A DNA stretch of 64,000 nucleotides from Methylobacterium nonmethylotrophicum (GCF_004745635.1 NZ_SRLB01000033.1:1-64000); one strand, 5' to 3'; counted from the first letter of the stretch, positions 24,099 through 33,710 are shown. Notes: generated from the letters alone by a model not told the origin. Numbers and translations: made by a program.

Positions 24099-25769
24099 TC
24101 AGGCGACCGCACGGTCGCGCTTCGGCATGGTCTGGGGCACGCCGGCACCGGGGCGGCCGAGGCAGGATTGCTCGTTGCGTGCCTGTTCCAGGAGGAGCGG
24201 CCTGGCGAAATAGTAGCCCTGCGCGTACCGGATCTGCGTCGCCGCCTGCAGGTACGCGACCTCCTCGTAGGTCTCCACGCCTTCCGCGATGATCCGCATG
24301 CCCAGCGCCGCGCCGAGCGACTCGATCGCCTTCAGCACGATCTGGCTGCGCGGCCGCTCGTGGATGTCGGTGATGAACGAGCGATCGATCTTCAGCTCGT
24401 CGGCCGTGATCTCCGCGAGCGCGGCGAGTGACGAGTAGCCGACACCGAAGTCGTCGATCGACACCGCCGCTCCCACCGCCCGGATGCGCGGCAGCACCTC
24501 GCGCTGGAAGCAGCCCTTGGTGAAGAAAGCCTCCTCGGTCAGTTCCAGAATGAACCGTTCCGCGCAGCCCGTCGCCGCCAGCGCGTCACAGAACGCGCTC
24601 ATGAACGGCACGTCGCAGGTTTGCTTGGCGGCGATGTTCAGGCTGATCGACGCGCCGGGGCCGAACGCCTCGTCGATCTCCGGCAGGCTGCGCAGAACCT
24701 CGGCCAGAACCTGCAGGGTGATCTCGTTGATGAGCCCGAGCTCGATGGCCAGTCCGATGAAGGCGCCCGGAGCCTGGATCACGCCCTCCTCGTCCCGCCA
24801 GCGCAGCAGGACCTCGACCCCGTGGATGGCCCCCGTCCGCAGGTCCACCTTGGGCTGGAACGCGCAGCAGAAGCACCGGTCGCGGATGGCCAGGCGCAGG
24901 CGCTGCTCGATCGCCATCCGCTCGGTGGCGGCGCGGGCCATGCTCTCCTCGAACAGGCTGACGCCCCCCTTCACCCCTCCCTTGACCCGGTACATCGCGC
25001 TGTCGGCCCGGCGGCGCAGCACCTCGTAGGTCCGGCCGTGATCCGGGTAGAGGCTCAGGCCGATCGACGCGGAGGCGAACACCTCGTGCCCGTCGATGAA
25101 GAAAGGCTGCTTGAGCCGCTCGGCCACATCCTCCGCCAGGGCGCGGGCGACCTCGATGCTCTCGACCGGGTTGAGCAGCAGCACGAATTCGTCGCCGCCG
25201 ACGCGAGCCAGCAGATCGGTCGACCCGATCAGGCCGCGGATGCGGTCGGCAACCTTGGCGAGCAGGGCGTCGCCCGCCGCGTGGCTGTAATAATCGTTGA
25301 TGTGCTTGAAGTTGTCGAGGTCGAGAAAGGCCAGCGCGAAACGCTGGCTCGCGGGCATGCCGGCGATCAGCTCGGCGATGCTCTGTTCGAAGAGCACCCG
25401 GTTCGGCAGGCCGGTGAGCGCGTCGAGGTAGGCGCGCTCGATCAGCTCGCGCTGGATCGCGTGATGGTGCGTCGCGTCGACGGCCGTCGTGAGATGGAAG
25501 GTTTCGGTCTCCGTCCCGAGGCCCTCGACCTCGAGGGTGCGCACGTTCAGCTCGAACTCGCGGCCGTCGAGGCGCAGGGCCGCGGACCCGGGCGCCGCCG
25601 CGCGACCGTCGGCCGGGCGGTCCTGCGCGAGCTCGGATGCCAGGGCGTGCGCGGCCGCGTTCGCGAGGATGCAGCGGCCATGCGCGTCGTGCAGGACGAC
25701 GCTCACCGGCAGCGCCTGGATCGCCGCCTCGAGCAGGCTGCGCCTCTGGCTCGCCATCGGCGGGCTCAT
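24099..25769 (-). CDS. PAS-GGDEF-EAL cyclic-di-GMP signalling protein (EVL variant)
   Basis: A 556-residue cytosolic protein: PAS-like region about residues 10-110, GGDEF domain about 120-285 and EAL domain about 300-535. The synthase motif is intact (LARVGGDEFVLLL), but the upstream inhibitory site expected as RxxD reads GSTD, so product inhibition is probably lost. The phosphodiesterase motif reads EVLLRW rather than EALLRW; the other catalytic residues are kept (SLNIAAK, LELTEEAF, IDDFGVGYSSL, ELKIDRSF, AEGVET). Its start overlaps the end of the HerA-like ATPase by four bases, implying coupled translation. Confidence 0.9.
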   Translation of the reverse strand: MSPPMASQRRSLLEAAIQALPVSVVLHDAHGRCILANAAAHALASELAQDRPADGRAAAPGSAALRLDGREFELNVRTLEVEGLGTETETFHLTTAVDATHHHAIQRELIERAYLDALTGLPNRVLFEQSIAELIAGMPASQRFALAFLDLDNFKHINDYYSHAAGDALLAKVADRIRGLIGSTDLLARVGGDEFVLLLNPVESIEVARALAEDVAERLKQPFFIDGHEVFASASIGLSLYPDHGRTYEVLRRRADSAMYRVKGGVKGGVSLFEESMARAATERMAIEQRLRLAIRDRCFCCAFQPKVDLRTGAIHGVEVLLRWRDEEGVIQAPGAFIGLAIELGLINEITLQVLAEVLRSLPEIDEAFGPGASISLNIAAKQTCDVPFMSAFCDALAATGCAERFILELTEEAFFTKGCFQREVLPRIRAVGAAVSIDDFGVGYSSLAALAEITADELKIDRSFITDIHERPRSQIVLKAIESLGAALGMRIIAEGVETYEEVAYLQAATQIRYAQGYYFARPLLLEQARNEQSCLGRPGAGVPQTMPKRDRAVA

Positions 25770-27553
25770 CGGGACTGCCAGAGGCCGCTGCCGGCGGAGC
25801 GCGACTCCTGGGCGGGCGCCGAATCCGCCGCATCGAGGGGCCGACGCAGCAGGCGGCGATGCGCCTGGTCGAGCGCCGCACCGGCCCCGCCTTCGGGGAC
25901 CGGCTCCCGGGCTCCGAGGGCCGCGACGGGGTCGGGCTCCGTGCGTCCCTTGTTCATGGTCGCGACGCGCCAGCGCTCGACGACCGTCCCCACGAAGGCG
26001 GCCGAGGGCTCGGCGCCGGTGGTGTCGAGGCCGGAGCCGGACGTGTCGCTGCGGGGCAGCGCCTCCGCGGCGAGGCGGCTGAACCGCACCCGCGCCGGGA
26101 TCGGCACGCCCTCACCGAACGCGATGCACTCGCCGGTGCCGAGATGGGGCACGAAGCTGAGCAGGTTGGCGGTGTCCGAGACCGCGGCGGCGAGGTAGGC
26201 CTGGTCGCGGTCGTTCGTCATCCGCATCGCGAACACGGTGCTGCATTGGGAGATGATGGTCGGGTCGAGCTCCGCCGGCCGCTGGGTCACGAGGCCGAGA
26301 TGGACGCCGTGCTTGCGCCCCTCGCGCGCGATGCGCGACAGGGCGCGCCGGGTCGGCGAGAACCCGACGGAGCGGTCCGCCGAGGCGTAGCGATGCGCCT
26401 CCTCGCAGACGAAGAGCAGCGGCACGGCCCCGTCGCTCCAGATGCCGAACTCGAAGGCCAGCCGGCAGAGCACGCAGACCACCGCGTCGAGCACCTCCGC
26501 GGGCAGGCCGGCGAGCTGCATGATCGTGATCGGCCGGCCGTCGGGCTGGAGGCGAAACAGGTGGGCGAGGAGGTCGCCCATCACGTCGCCGCCGACATTG
26601 GCGTTGTCGAACATGAAGGCGTAGCGCGGGTCGCTCCGGATCGTCTCGATGCGGGTGATGAGGCGGTGGTGATGCAGGCGCGAGTTGCGGTTCTCGAGGC
26701 GCCCCATCCGCTCGTCGATCAGCGCGACGAGGTCCTGGAGCAGGTAGGGCACCGGGGTGTCGGCGGTGAAGCCGGAGGTCCTGGCGGCACTGCGCTTGAT
26801 GAGCTGCCGCTCCCCGGCCTCCTTGTACTGGGCGTACTTCGCCTTGGCGGCGGGCACGAGCTCGGCGAGGATCTCGATCTCCTCGTCGACCGGCGGGCGG
26901 CCGCCGTAGATGACGTCGGTGACCTCCTCGATGTTGAACAGCCAGAACGGCAGCTTGAGGGTGCGGGGACTGACGACGTTGGCGCGCGGGCCGAAGCAGG
27001 CGGCGTATTCGTTGTGGACGTCGAGCAGGAAGGCGCGCACGTCGGGCCTGGCGCCGAGCACCGCGTCGAGGATGACGGCGACGGCGCTCGACTTGCCGAC
27101 GCCGGTGGCGCCGAGAACGGCGAAGTGCTTGGCGAGAAGGTCGTCGGCCTTGATGCAGGCGGGCAGGGACGGATCCTGCGCGTGGGAGCCGACGGCGGCC
27201 GTGCGGGCGGCCGAGACCCTGTAGATGAGCTGCAGGTCGCAAGCCGGCAGAAGGAGCGCGGCGTCGCCGATCACCGGATAGATCGTGACGCCGCGCGCGA
27301 AGGAGCGGCCCTCCTCCTCCACGATCTCCCCGAGCAGGTCGAGGTCGGCCAGGACGGTGCGCGCGCCGAGCGTCCCTCCCAGGGTGAGCGCCGTGACCAC
27401 GGCCACCAGGACGCGGGTGCCGGCATGGATGGCGAGATAGCTGCCGTAGGTCACGCGCGGCCGCGGGTCGGCCGGGGCGAGTTCGAGGGTGACCTTCGAA
27501 TCGCGGATGGCGATCACGTGCCCGACCGCCACGACTCCGTTCCGGATGTTCAT
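25766..27553 (-). CDS. HerA-like (DUF87) ATPase
   Basis: A 595-residue FtsK/HerA-superfamily ATPase. The N-terminal HAS-barrel-like region (VGHVIAIRDSKVTLELAPAD) leads to Walker A FAVLGATGVGKSSAVAVILD and later the Walker B/catalytic segment PLLFVCEEAHRYAS. An arginine-finger-like region (SRIAREGRKHGVHLGLVTQR) and sensor (ISQCSTVFAMRMTNDRD) follow. Start placed at MNIRNGVVAV (27553). HerA proteins usually pair with NurA nucleases in DNA-end processing or defence; no NurA, SIR2 or other nuclease lies here. Instead it overlaps a cyclic-di-GMP protein gene. Confidence 0.87.
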   Translation of the reverse strand: MNIRNGVVAVGHVIAIRDSKVTLELAPADPRPRVTYGSYLAIHAGTRVLVAVVTALTLGGTLGARTVLADLDLLGEIVEEEGRSFARGVTIYPVIGDAALLLPACDLQLIYRVSAARTAAVGSHAQDPSLPACIKADDLLAKHFAVLGATGVGKSSAVAVILDAVLGARPDVRAFLLDVHNEYAACFGPRANVVSPRTLKLPFWLFNIEEVTDVIYGGRPPVDEEIEILAELVPAAKAKYAQYKEAGERQLIKRSAARTSGFTADTPVPYLLQDLVALIDERMGRLENRNSRLHHHRLITRIETIRSDPRYAFMFDNANVGGDVMGDLLAHLFRLQPDGRPITIMQLAGLPAEVLDAVVCVLCRLAFEFGIWSDGAVPLLFVCEEAHRYASADRSVGFSPTRRALSRIAREGRKHGVHLGLVTQRPAELDPTIISQCSTVFAMRMTNDRDQAYLAAAVSDTANLLSFVPHLGTGECIAFGEGVPIPARVRFSRLAAEALPRSDTSGSGLDTTGAEPSAAFVGTVVERWRVATMNKGRTEPDPVAALGAREPVPEGGAGAALDQAHRRLLRRPLDAADSAPAQESRSAGSGLWQSR

Positions 27554-28212
27554 TCCACGCGACTCCAGCCCTGCGCCGAATCGAGCATGCCTCACAAGGT
27601 TGGCCGTCCGCTTAAGATTTCTGGTTAACAATGAGAAAAGGCAAAACAATACTTTACGCGGGCGCGGTAACAGCCCTTAAGATCATGTCGACGCAAGTCT
27701 TTCATGGATCAAACCCTAACGGGGCGTCGGCACAAGCGGGAGACACCGATGTCAAGACATCGAGGAGAGTGCCCGCTCGGGTTCAATTCAGGATCCAGGC
27801 GGACTGCAAACCCATCCGCCTCGCTTTCGGTCAGGCGATCCGGGCGGCGGCCCATCGGGAGATCGGGCCGGCGAGACCTTCGGCGTGACGGGCCTGACGG
27901 CTCGCGGAGCTCCTCCTCATCCTCGGGAACCGCGCGGTCGCCGCGATGGAGCCCGCCAGCCGGTTGTTCGCGTCGACGGTCCGGCGGCGGAGATCGGGAC
28001 GACGGATGTCGGCCGGCCCGTCCGCGTGCCGTCGTGCGCGTCGAGGCCCGGGGAGGCACGGCCGAGCCGGCCCTCGTCCATGGCTCCGCCGTGCCTTCCC
28101 GCCATCGATCGTGGCCATGCGGCACCTGAGCGAAGCCGAAATCCGCATCGCGAAGCGATCGATCGGATGTCATATGACTCGCCCGGTCCGCGATCGTGCA
28201 CCGGGTTGCGGC
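27554..28212. other. 659-base intergenic region
   Basis: The first 160 bases (27554-27720) are comparatively AT-rich and probably carry the HerA-GGDEF operon promoter. The remainder is GC-rich with only shadow-like frames. A 52-base repeat occupies 28125-28176 near the end of the ABC ATPase gene. No RNA gene or intact mobile element is seen. Confidence 0.5.
28125..28176 (+). repeat. 52-base dispersed repeat, copy 1
   Basis: CCTGAGCGAAGCCGAAATCC with GCATCGCGAAGCGATCGATC and GGATGTCATATG. It matches 45550-45601 at all but a handful of positions. It contains the small dyad ATCGC-GAA-GCGAT. REP-like; here it lies in the 3' region of a minus-strand operon. Confidence 0.75.
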
Positions 28213-29301
28213 CTAACCGCTCAGCGGCACCATGTGCCGCGGGTCGAGCGTGAGCCAGAGCCGGTCGCCGACCTCGAAGATCTCGGACGGGGCGGCGCTG
28301 ATCGAGAGGCGCGCGCCGCGCGGCAGGGAGACGACGTAGGTCCAGGTCTCCCCCAGGAAGGCCCGCTCGGCGAGGGAGACCTCGATCCCGGTCGGCGCCG
28401 CCGCATCCGGTGCGGCCCGGGACAGGGTGAGGGATTGCGGGCGCACCGCGTAGGTGACCGGCGCGGAGGCCCCGCCCGCACCGGGTTCGAGGAGGTCCGC
28501 CGGCAGGTCGAACCCCTCGAAGGCGATCCGGTCGCCGGTCCGCCGGCCCTCCAGGAGGTTGGTGCGGCCGATGAAGCCGGCCACGAAGCGGCTGCGCGGG
28601 CGCGTGTAGAGGGTGTAGGGCGCGTCGATCTGCTCGATGCGTCCCTGGTTCATCACCGCGATGCGGTCGGACGTGACCATCGCCTCGCCCTGGTCGTGGG
28701 TGACGTAGACGGTGGTGAATCCGAAGGCGTCGTGGAGGCGGCGGATCTCGTGGCGCATCTCCTCGCGCAGGTTGGCGTCGAGATTCGAGAGCGGCTCGTC
28801 GAGGAGCAGCACCCGCGGCTCGATCACGATCGCGCGGGCGAGCGCCACGCGCTGCTGCTGCCCGCCGGAGAGCTCGGCCGGATAGCGGTCCGCGAGCGCC
28901 CCGAGGCGCACCGTGTCGAGGATCGCCGCCACCTTCCTGGCGACCTCCTCGCGGTTGAGGCGCCGGAGCTTCAGCCCGAAGGCGACGTTCTCGGCCACCG
29001 TCATGTTGGGCCAGATCGCGTAGCTCTGGAAGATCATCGACATGCCGCGCCGCTCGGGCGGCAGCACCGCCTCGGACGAGGAGATCACGCGCCCGTCGAG
29101 GCGGATCGTGCCGCTCGTCGGGCGCACGAAGCCGGCGATCATGCGAAGCGTCGTCGTCTTGCCGCAGCCCGAGGGGCCGAGCAGCGAGATGAACTCGCCC
29201 CCCTTGACGTCGAGGTCGAGGGCATCGACGGCCGTGAAGGCGCCGTAGCGGCAGCTCAAGGCCGAGAGGGAGAGGTGGGACGGCACGGCCGCAACCGTCA
29301 T
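28213..29301 (-). CDS. iron/phosphonate/spermidine-type ABC importer ATPase
   Basis: A 362-residue ATPase of the FbpC/PotA group. Walker A LLGPSGCGKTTTLRMIAG, Q-loop MIFQSYAIWPNMTV, signature LSGGQQQRVALARA, Walker B VLLLDEPLSNLD and H-loop VYVTHDQGEA are present, followed by a TOBE-type regulatory domain from about residue 240. It overlaps the permease gene by four bases and is the last gene of the binding protein-permease-ATPase operon. Family members carry Fe3+, 2-aminoethylphosphonate or polyamines; Fe3+ or phosphonate is likelier given the fused permease. Confidence 0.9.
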   Translation of the reverse strand: MTVAAVPSHLSLSALSCRYGAFTAVDALDLDVKGGEFISLLGPSGCGKTTTLRMIAGFVRPTSGTIRLDGRVISSSEAVLPPERRGMSMIFQSYAIWPNMTVAENVAFGLKLRRLNREEVARKVAAILDTVRLGALADRYPAELSGGQQQRVALARAIVIEPRVLLLDEPLSNLDANLREEMRHEIRRLHDAFGFTTVYVTHDQGEAMVTSDRIAVMNQGRIEQIDAPYTLYTRPRSRFVAGFIGRTNLLEGRRTGDRIAFEGFDLPADLLEPGAGGASAPVTYAVRPQSLTLSRAAPDAAAPTGIEVSLAERAFLGETWTYVVSLPRGARLSISAAPSEIFEVGDRLWLTLDPRHMVPLSG

Positions 29302-31028
29302 GAGCGCCTCAGCATGAAGTCGCGGCCCACGAGCCGGTAGCCCAGGAGCACGATGGCGATGGTGGCGGCGAGCAGCACGAAGCCGAGCGCCGCGAGGGTC
29401 TCGAAGCTGCCGTTCTCCGACAGGTCGAGCATCATCACGGAGATCACCCGGGTGTTCGGCCCGACCAGGAACAGGGCGGTCGAGAGTTCGCGCACGGCCG
29501 GGATGAACACCAGGAGCCAGGAGCCGATCAGGCTCTTCTTGAGGAGCGGCACCACCACCCGGGTCACCGCCCGGGTCCGGGTGCCGCCGAGGATGCGCAC
29601 CGCCTCCTCCATCTCGGGATTGAGGGCGCGCAGGCCCGCGAGCGCGTTCACGTAGGCGATCGGCAGGAAGCGGGTCGTGAAGGCGAGGACCAGGATGGCC
29701 GCCGTTCCGTAGAGGGCGATCGGCGGCGTCGAGTAGGTGGCGTAGAAGCCGATCGCCAGCACGATGCCGGGGATCACGAGGGGTGTCATGCAGATGAGGC
29801 TGAGCAGGAAGCCGCCCGGCACCAGCCGGCGGGTCACCACGTAGGCGGCGGCGAGCGCCAGCAGGACCGCGAGGCAGCCCGTGGCCGCCGCATAGCCGAA
29901 GCTGTGCCCGATCGTGTCGCGGGCGTTCGGGTCGGCGGCGAGCCGCACGAAATTCTGCAGCGTCAGGTTGTCGAGGGAGAAGCCCCTGCCCCAGGCGGTC
30001 GAGAACGCCGCCTGGCCGAGCGCCGCGAAGGGCAGCAGCACCGCGAGCCCGATCACCAGCACGGCGTAGCCGAGGGCGACCCAGCGCCAGGGGCCGAGCG
30101 GCGTGAGCGCCCGGCTGCCGCCCTTGCCGGTCAGCGCCACGTAGCCCTTGCGGCCGAGGATCAGCCGCTGGGCGAGGAACAAGGCCACCGTGATCCCGAC
30201 GAGGGGCAGGCTGTAGGCCGCCGCCACCTCGGCGCGCACCGGGTACTCGAAATACTGCCAGAGCTGCAGGGTCATGACCCGGATGCGGGCCGGCAGCGCG
30301 ATGATGGCGGGCGTGCCGAACAAAGCCACCGTGTCGAGGAAGACCACGATGGCGCCGGCCAGGATCGCGGGCGTGACCAGCGGCAGGGTGATCCGCAGCG
30401 TCGTGCGCAGTTGCGAGGCGCCGAGGATGCTCGCCGCCTCCTCCATCTCGGTCGAGACCCGATCGAGGGCGTCGGTCGTGAACACGAACACGTACGGAAA
30501 GGCGTAGAGCGCGGTGACGAAGACGAGGCCCGCGAAGCTGTAGACGTTGAACAGGCCGGAGGAGGCGCCGGTCAGCGACATCCAGACCCGGTTGAGCCAG
30601 CCGGCATTGGGCCCGGCGAGCAGGATCCAGCCGATCGCCCCGAGATAGGACGGGGTGATGAAGGCGCCGAGGATCAGGGCCCGCACGAGCCCTTTGGCCG
30701 GCATGTCGGTGCGGGCGACCGCCCAGGCGATCGGCACCGCCATGACGACCGAAGCGGCGGTGACCCCGCCCGCGTAGAGGAGCGAGGTGCCGAGCACCTC
30801 CCAGTTGCGCAGGTGGCCGAAGGCCGTGGCGTAGTTGGCGAGCGTCCAGTCCCCGGTCTCGGGCGACTGGACGCTGGCGAGGAGGAGCCGCGCGATCGGC
30901 GCGACCACCAGGAAGACCAGGACGCCGATGAGGCCGATCCAGGCGAGGGCCGCGAGGTCGATCCGCAGGATCGGGAGCGGGACGCGGCGAGCCCCGGTCC
31001 AGGACCGCAGGGAGGCGAGAACGGACAT
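29298..31028 (-). CDS. FbpB-like fused ABC permease
   Basis: A 576-residue permease made of two fused homologous halves, each with about six membrane segments and an EAA loop (EEAASILGASQLRTTLRITL, and EEAVRILGGTRTRAVTRVVV with PLLKKSL). This double permease is typical of Fe3+ and aminoethylphosphonate importers. It starts 13 bases after the binding-protein stop and overlaps the ATPase start by four bases. Confidence 0.9.
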   Translation of the reverse strand: MSVLASLRSWTGARRVPLPILRIDLAALAWIGLIGVLVFLVVAPIARLLLASVQSPETGDWTLANYATAFGHLRNWEVLGTSLLYAGGVTAASVVMAVPIAWAVARTDMPAKGLVRALILGAFITPSYLGAIGWILLAGPNAGWLNRVWMSLTGASSGLFNVYSFAGLVFVTALYAFPYVFVFTTDALDRVSTEMEEAASILGASQLRTTLRITLPLVTPAILAGAIVVFLDTVALFGTPAIIALPARIRVMTLQLWQYFEYPVRAEVAAAYSLPLVGITVALFLAQRLILGRKGYVALTGKGGSRALTPLGPWRWVALGYAVLVIGLAVLLPFAALGQAAFSTAWGRGFSLDNLTLQNFVRLAADPNARDTIGHSFGYAAATGCLAVLLALAAAYVVTRRLVPGGFLLSLICMTPLVIPGIVLAIGFYATYSTPPIALYGTAAILVLAFTTRFLPIAYVNALAGLRALNPEMEEAVRILGGTRTRAVTRVVVPLLKKSLIGSWLLVFIPAVRELSTALFLVGPNTRVISVMMLDLSENGSFETLAALGFVLLAATIAIVLLGYRLVGRDFMLRRS

Positions 31029-31041
31029 CCGACCCTAAGGC

Positions 31042-32082
31042 TCAGCCGAAGGTCTCCCGCCATTTTTCCTTGTTCGGAGGCAGCTTCTTCTCGATCTCGT
31101 CGACCGGCTTCGTGATCAGGTTGATGTCCGACAGCGCCTTGGCGCCGGCCGGGGGAGCTACGTCGGGGCGCAGGGGCTGCTCGGACTGCTCGGCGAGGAT
31201 GCGCGAGTATTCGGGACCGGTGAGGAACTCCATGAACAGCTTGGCGGCGTTCTGGTTCTTGGCCCGCTTGAGGATCCCGGAGGGCGACAGCACGCCGAGC
31301 GTCCCGGAGGTCGGATAGGCGACGGCGATCGGGTTGCCCTTGGCGGCGTTGCGCAAGGCGGTGGCCGGGTTGCCGGCCCCGACGATGCGCTCGCCCGAAT
31401 TGAGCGTCGTCACGGCGTCGTCGATCGAGCGGCCGATCAGCGGGTTCAGCTTGTTCAGCTTCTCGAAGTAGCCCCAGCCGTACTTGTCCTCCATGGCCAC
31501 CGTCCAGACCCCGACCATGCCGCTGAAGTTGGGGCTGCCGAAGGTGAGGCGGTCCTTCCAGCGCGGATCGGCCAGGTCCGGCCAGTCCTTGGGGGCGTTC
31601 TCGGGCGTGACCTTGGCGGAGTTGTAGACCAGGGCGACGAGCCCGACCCAGCTCACCTGATAGTAGCCGCTGGCGCCGAAGTCGCGCAGGGCCGGCACCA
31701 GCCCCTTGGCGTTCTCCGGCACGTATTGCGTCAGCTCGCCCTTGCGCTCCAGGAAGGTCATGTGGCTGGCGTCGGTGGTCGTCAGCACGTCGGACTGGAC
31801 CGCGCCCGCCTTCATGTCCTGCATCAGGCGCTGGAACGCCACCTGCGAGGTGGTCTTGATCGCGTTCACCCGCACGCCCGGGTACTTCGCCGTGAAGGCC
31901 TGGCCGATCTTGTCGCAGATCGGCTGGTCGAGGATGCCGGAATACCAGGTGAGCTGGCCCTCGGCCTTGGCCGCGTCGTAGAGCGCCTTCTCGGCCGCGC
32001 TCTCAGCGAGGGCGGGCTGGCCGGCCGGCACGGCCGCCCCGACGAGGACGGTCCAGACGAACGCGCGACGCGTCCACGTCAT
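31042..32082 (-). CDS. FbpA-like ABC substrate-binding protein
   Basis: A 346-residue exported binding protein with a Tat-like or Sec signal (MTWTRRAFVWTVLVGAAVPA, cleaved after PALA). The mature part reads as the iron-type binding proteins: AAKAEGQLTWYSGILDQPIC, FTAKYPGVRVNAIKT and later LMEFLTGPEYSRILAEQSE. First gene of the operon. Divergent from the TIM-barrel gene, with 125 bases holding both promoters. The ligand is uncertain; the paired tyrosines of classical ferric-binding proteins are not obvious. Confidence 0.88.
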   Translation of the reverse strand: MTWTRRAFVWTVLVGAAVPAGQPALAESAAEKALYDAAKAEGQLTWYSGILDQPICDKIGQAFTAKYPGVRVNAIKTTSQVAFQRLMQDMKAGAVQSDVLTTTDASHMTFLERKGELTQYVPENAKGLVPALRDFGASGYYQVSWVGLVALVYNSAKVTPENAPKDWPDLADPRWKDRLTFGSPNFSGMVGVWTVAMEDKYGWGYFEKLNKLNPLIGRSIDDAVTTLNSGERIVGAGNPATALRNAAKGNPIAVAYPTSGTLGVLSPSGILKRAKNQNAAKLFMEFLTGPEYSRILAEQSEQPLRPDVAPPAGAKALSDINLITKPVDEIEKKLPPNKEKWRETFG

Positions 32083-32207
32083 GTTTCACTCCCGAAGCCT
32101 TATCGTTCTGCTGGTGGCGCGAGGGCCCCGCTTTGTGCCTGTAGCTTGAGATTTCAGCTTTCATCGTGTCAAGTCCCTGAAGAACGATGCGTGTCGGGGA
32201 GGAGCAC

Positions 32208-33041
32208 GTGGACCTGAAGGCACGCATCGGGGTCGACCTCGGCCGGGCCACGCCGCTTGAGGAGGCGCTGCCCTGGGCGGCCGCGCGGGGCGTCCGCTTC
32301 CTCGACGTCGAGCTCGATACCGGGCCGAACGCCCTGCCGCGCCTCGACGACGCCCGGGTCGCGGCGATCCGGGCCATGATCGAGGCGCACGACCTGCGGC
32401 TCGGGCTGCACACGCTCTCGGCCGTGAACGTGGCGGAGCGCTCGCCCTACCTGTCGGAGGCCGCCGACGCGTATCTCGCCGCCTATATCGACCTGGCGCC
32501 GCGCCTCGGCGCGGACTGGATCGTGGTCCATGCCGGGTATCACTTCACGAGCGATCGCGAGGCGCGGATGCGGGCGGGGCTGGAGCGGCTGAAGCGCGCC
32601 ACCGAGCGGGCCGAGCGGGCGGGCGTGACGCTGCTCCTCGAGAACCTCAACAAGGAGCCCCCGGCGGCCGAGGTCCGCTACCTCGCCCACACGGTGGAGG
32701 AATGGCGCTTCTACTACGAGGCGATCCCCTCGCCGGCCTTCGGCCTCGCCTTCACGGCGAACCACGCCCACCTCATGCCCGAGGGCGTCGCCGGGTTCCT
32801 CGACGCGATCCCGCTCTCGCGCGTCCGGGAGGTGCGCCTCGCCGATTGCTGGCGTCACGGGGACGAGGTGCACCTGCGGCCGGGCGAGGGCGACTTCGAC
32901 TTCGGCGACCTGTTTCGGCGCCTCGAGGGCGCGGGCTTTGCCGGCCACTACATGAACGCCTTCGGGTCGCTCGACGACATGGAGCGGGCGCGCGGCCACC
33001 TCGTGCGGTGCGCGCAGGAGGCGGGCGGGCCGGCCGGGTGA
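32208..33041 (+). CDS. sugar-phosphate isomerase/epimerase family TIM barrel
   Basis: A 277-residue xylose-isomerase-like (AP-endonuclease 2 family) TIM barrel. A GTG start at 32208 is preferred because GGGGAGGAG lies just upstream, inside the longer ATG frame that begins at 32187. Metal-site candidates are the histidines and acids in LGLHTLSA, DWIVVHAGYHF, TLLLENLNKEPP and ADCWRHGDEVHLRPGEGDFD. Expressed divergently from the ABC importer, so it may act on the imported compound. Exact reaction unknown. Confidence 0.8.
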   Translation: MDLKARIGVDLGRATPLEEALPWAAARGVRFLDVELDTGPNALPRLDDARVAAIRAMIEAHDLRLGLHTLSAVNVAERSPYLSEAADAYLAAYIDLAPRLGADWIVVHAGYHFTSDREARMRAGLERLKRATERAERAGVTLLLENLNKEPPAAEVRYLAHTVEEWRFYYEAIPSPAFGLAFTANHAHLMPEGVAGFLDAIPLSRVREVRLADCWRHGDEVHLRPGEGDFDFGDLFRRLEGAGFAGHYMNAFGSLDDMERARGHLVRCAQEAGGPAG

Positions 33042-33218
33042 CGGCGCGACGACGGCATGGCCACGCGCGGCACGACCCGGACGGCGGCAGCCGGTCCCCG
33101 GTCAGGGCACCGTCGACGTCGGCGCGACGGCAGGCGACGCCCTTGCGGCGCACGAGATGCGCCTTCGCCATCGTCACGGCCGTCGGAAGAGCGACGGCCG
33201 TGACGATCCGCAACCCGC

Positions 33219-33710
33219 TCAGCCCCCGTTCGCCACGATGCACTCCTTGAGGCGGATGAAGGCCTTTGCTGCCTGGCCGCCGAGTGGTGCGCTGTCCCTG
33301 TCCTCGCTGCCGCCGAGATACATCTCGTATCCGCCGCGCTTCATCAGGGTCTCGATGAAGTTGCGATCGACGGGCATCCACATGCGCTGCCCGTTGGCCT
33401 CGATGGTGCCGGGCATTTGCTGGCCGTTCTTCGGTTCGCGGAACGGGACGATGAAGGAATCCCGCCACTTGCCGGTGCGTCCTTCGGCGCGGACGCTCAC
33501 GTAGTCGGTCCGGTCCGTCTTGAGCGCGATGATGTCGTCGCGTCCGCCGACCTTGCGGGTCGCGCGGCAGTTGGTGACGCCATTGCGCTCCTTCGTTGCC
33601 GTGAAATTCCAGTTATCGAAGCCCGGTCCGAAGCCACTCGTCTGCGCGGCCGCCGGATCGATCCAGGCAAGGATGATCGAGACGCCCAAGACTTTAGCTT
33701 TCATGTTCAT
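33219..33710 (-). CDS. secreted hypothetical protein (163 aa)
   Basis: Begins MNMKAKVLGVSIILAWIDPA with signal cleavage near AAAQ. The mature part (GFGPGFDNWNFTATKERNGV, CRATRKVGGRDDIIALKTDR, IEANGQRMWMPVDRNFIETL) is beta-rich and ends with RLKECIVANGG. Two cysteines (NCRATR and KECIV) could form a disulfide. The start at 33710 follows AAAGGAT. It resembles the InvL/IalB-like class of small periplasmic proteins in size and style only. No neighbour informs its role. Confidence 0.65.
   Translation of the reverse strand: MNMKAKVLGVSIILAWIDPAAAQTSGFGPGFDNWNFTATKERNGVTNCRATRKVGGRDDIIALKTDRTDYVSVRAEGRTGKWRDSFIVPFREPKNGQQMPGTIEANGQRMWMPVDRNFIETLMKRGGYEMYLGGSEDRDSAPLGGQAAKAFIRLKECIVANGG

Noticed and set aside
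25766..27553. HerA-NurA or HerA-SIR2 defence pair
   Set aside because: No nuclease, SIR2 or other effector gene flanks the ATPase; the coupled gene is a cyclic-di-GMP enzyme.
27709..28173. Open frames in the gap after the HerA-like gene
   Set aside because: Arg/Pro-rich composition, no start signals and an end inside a dispersed repeat.
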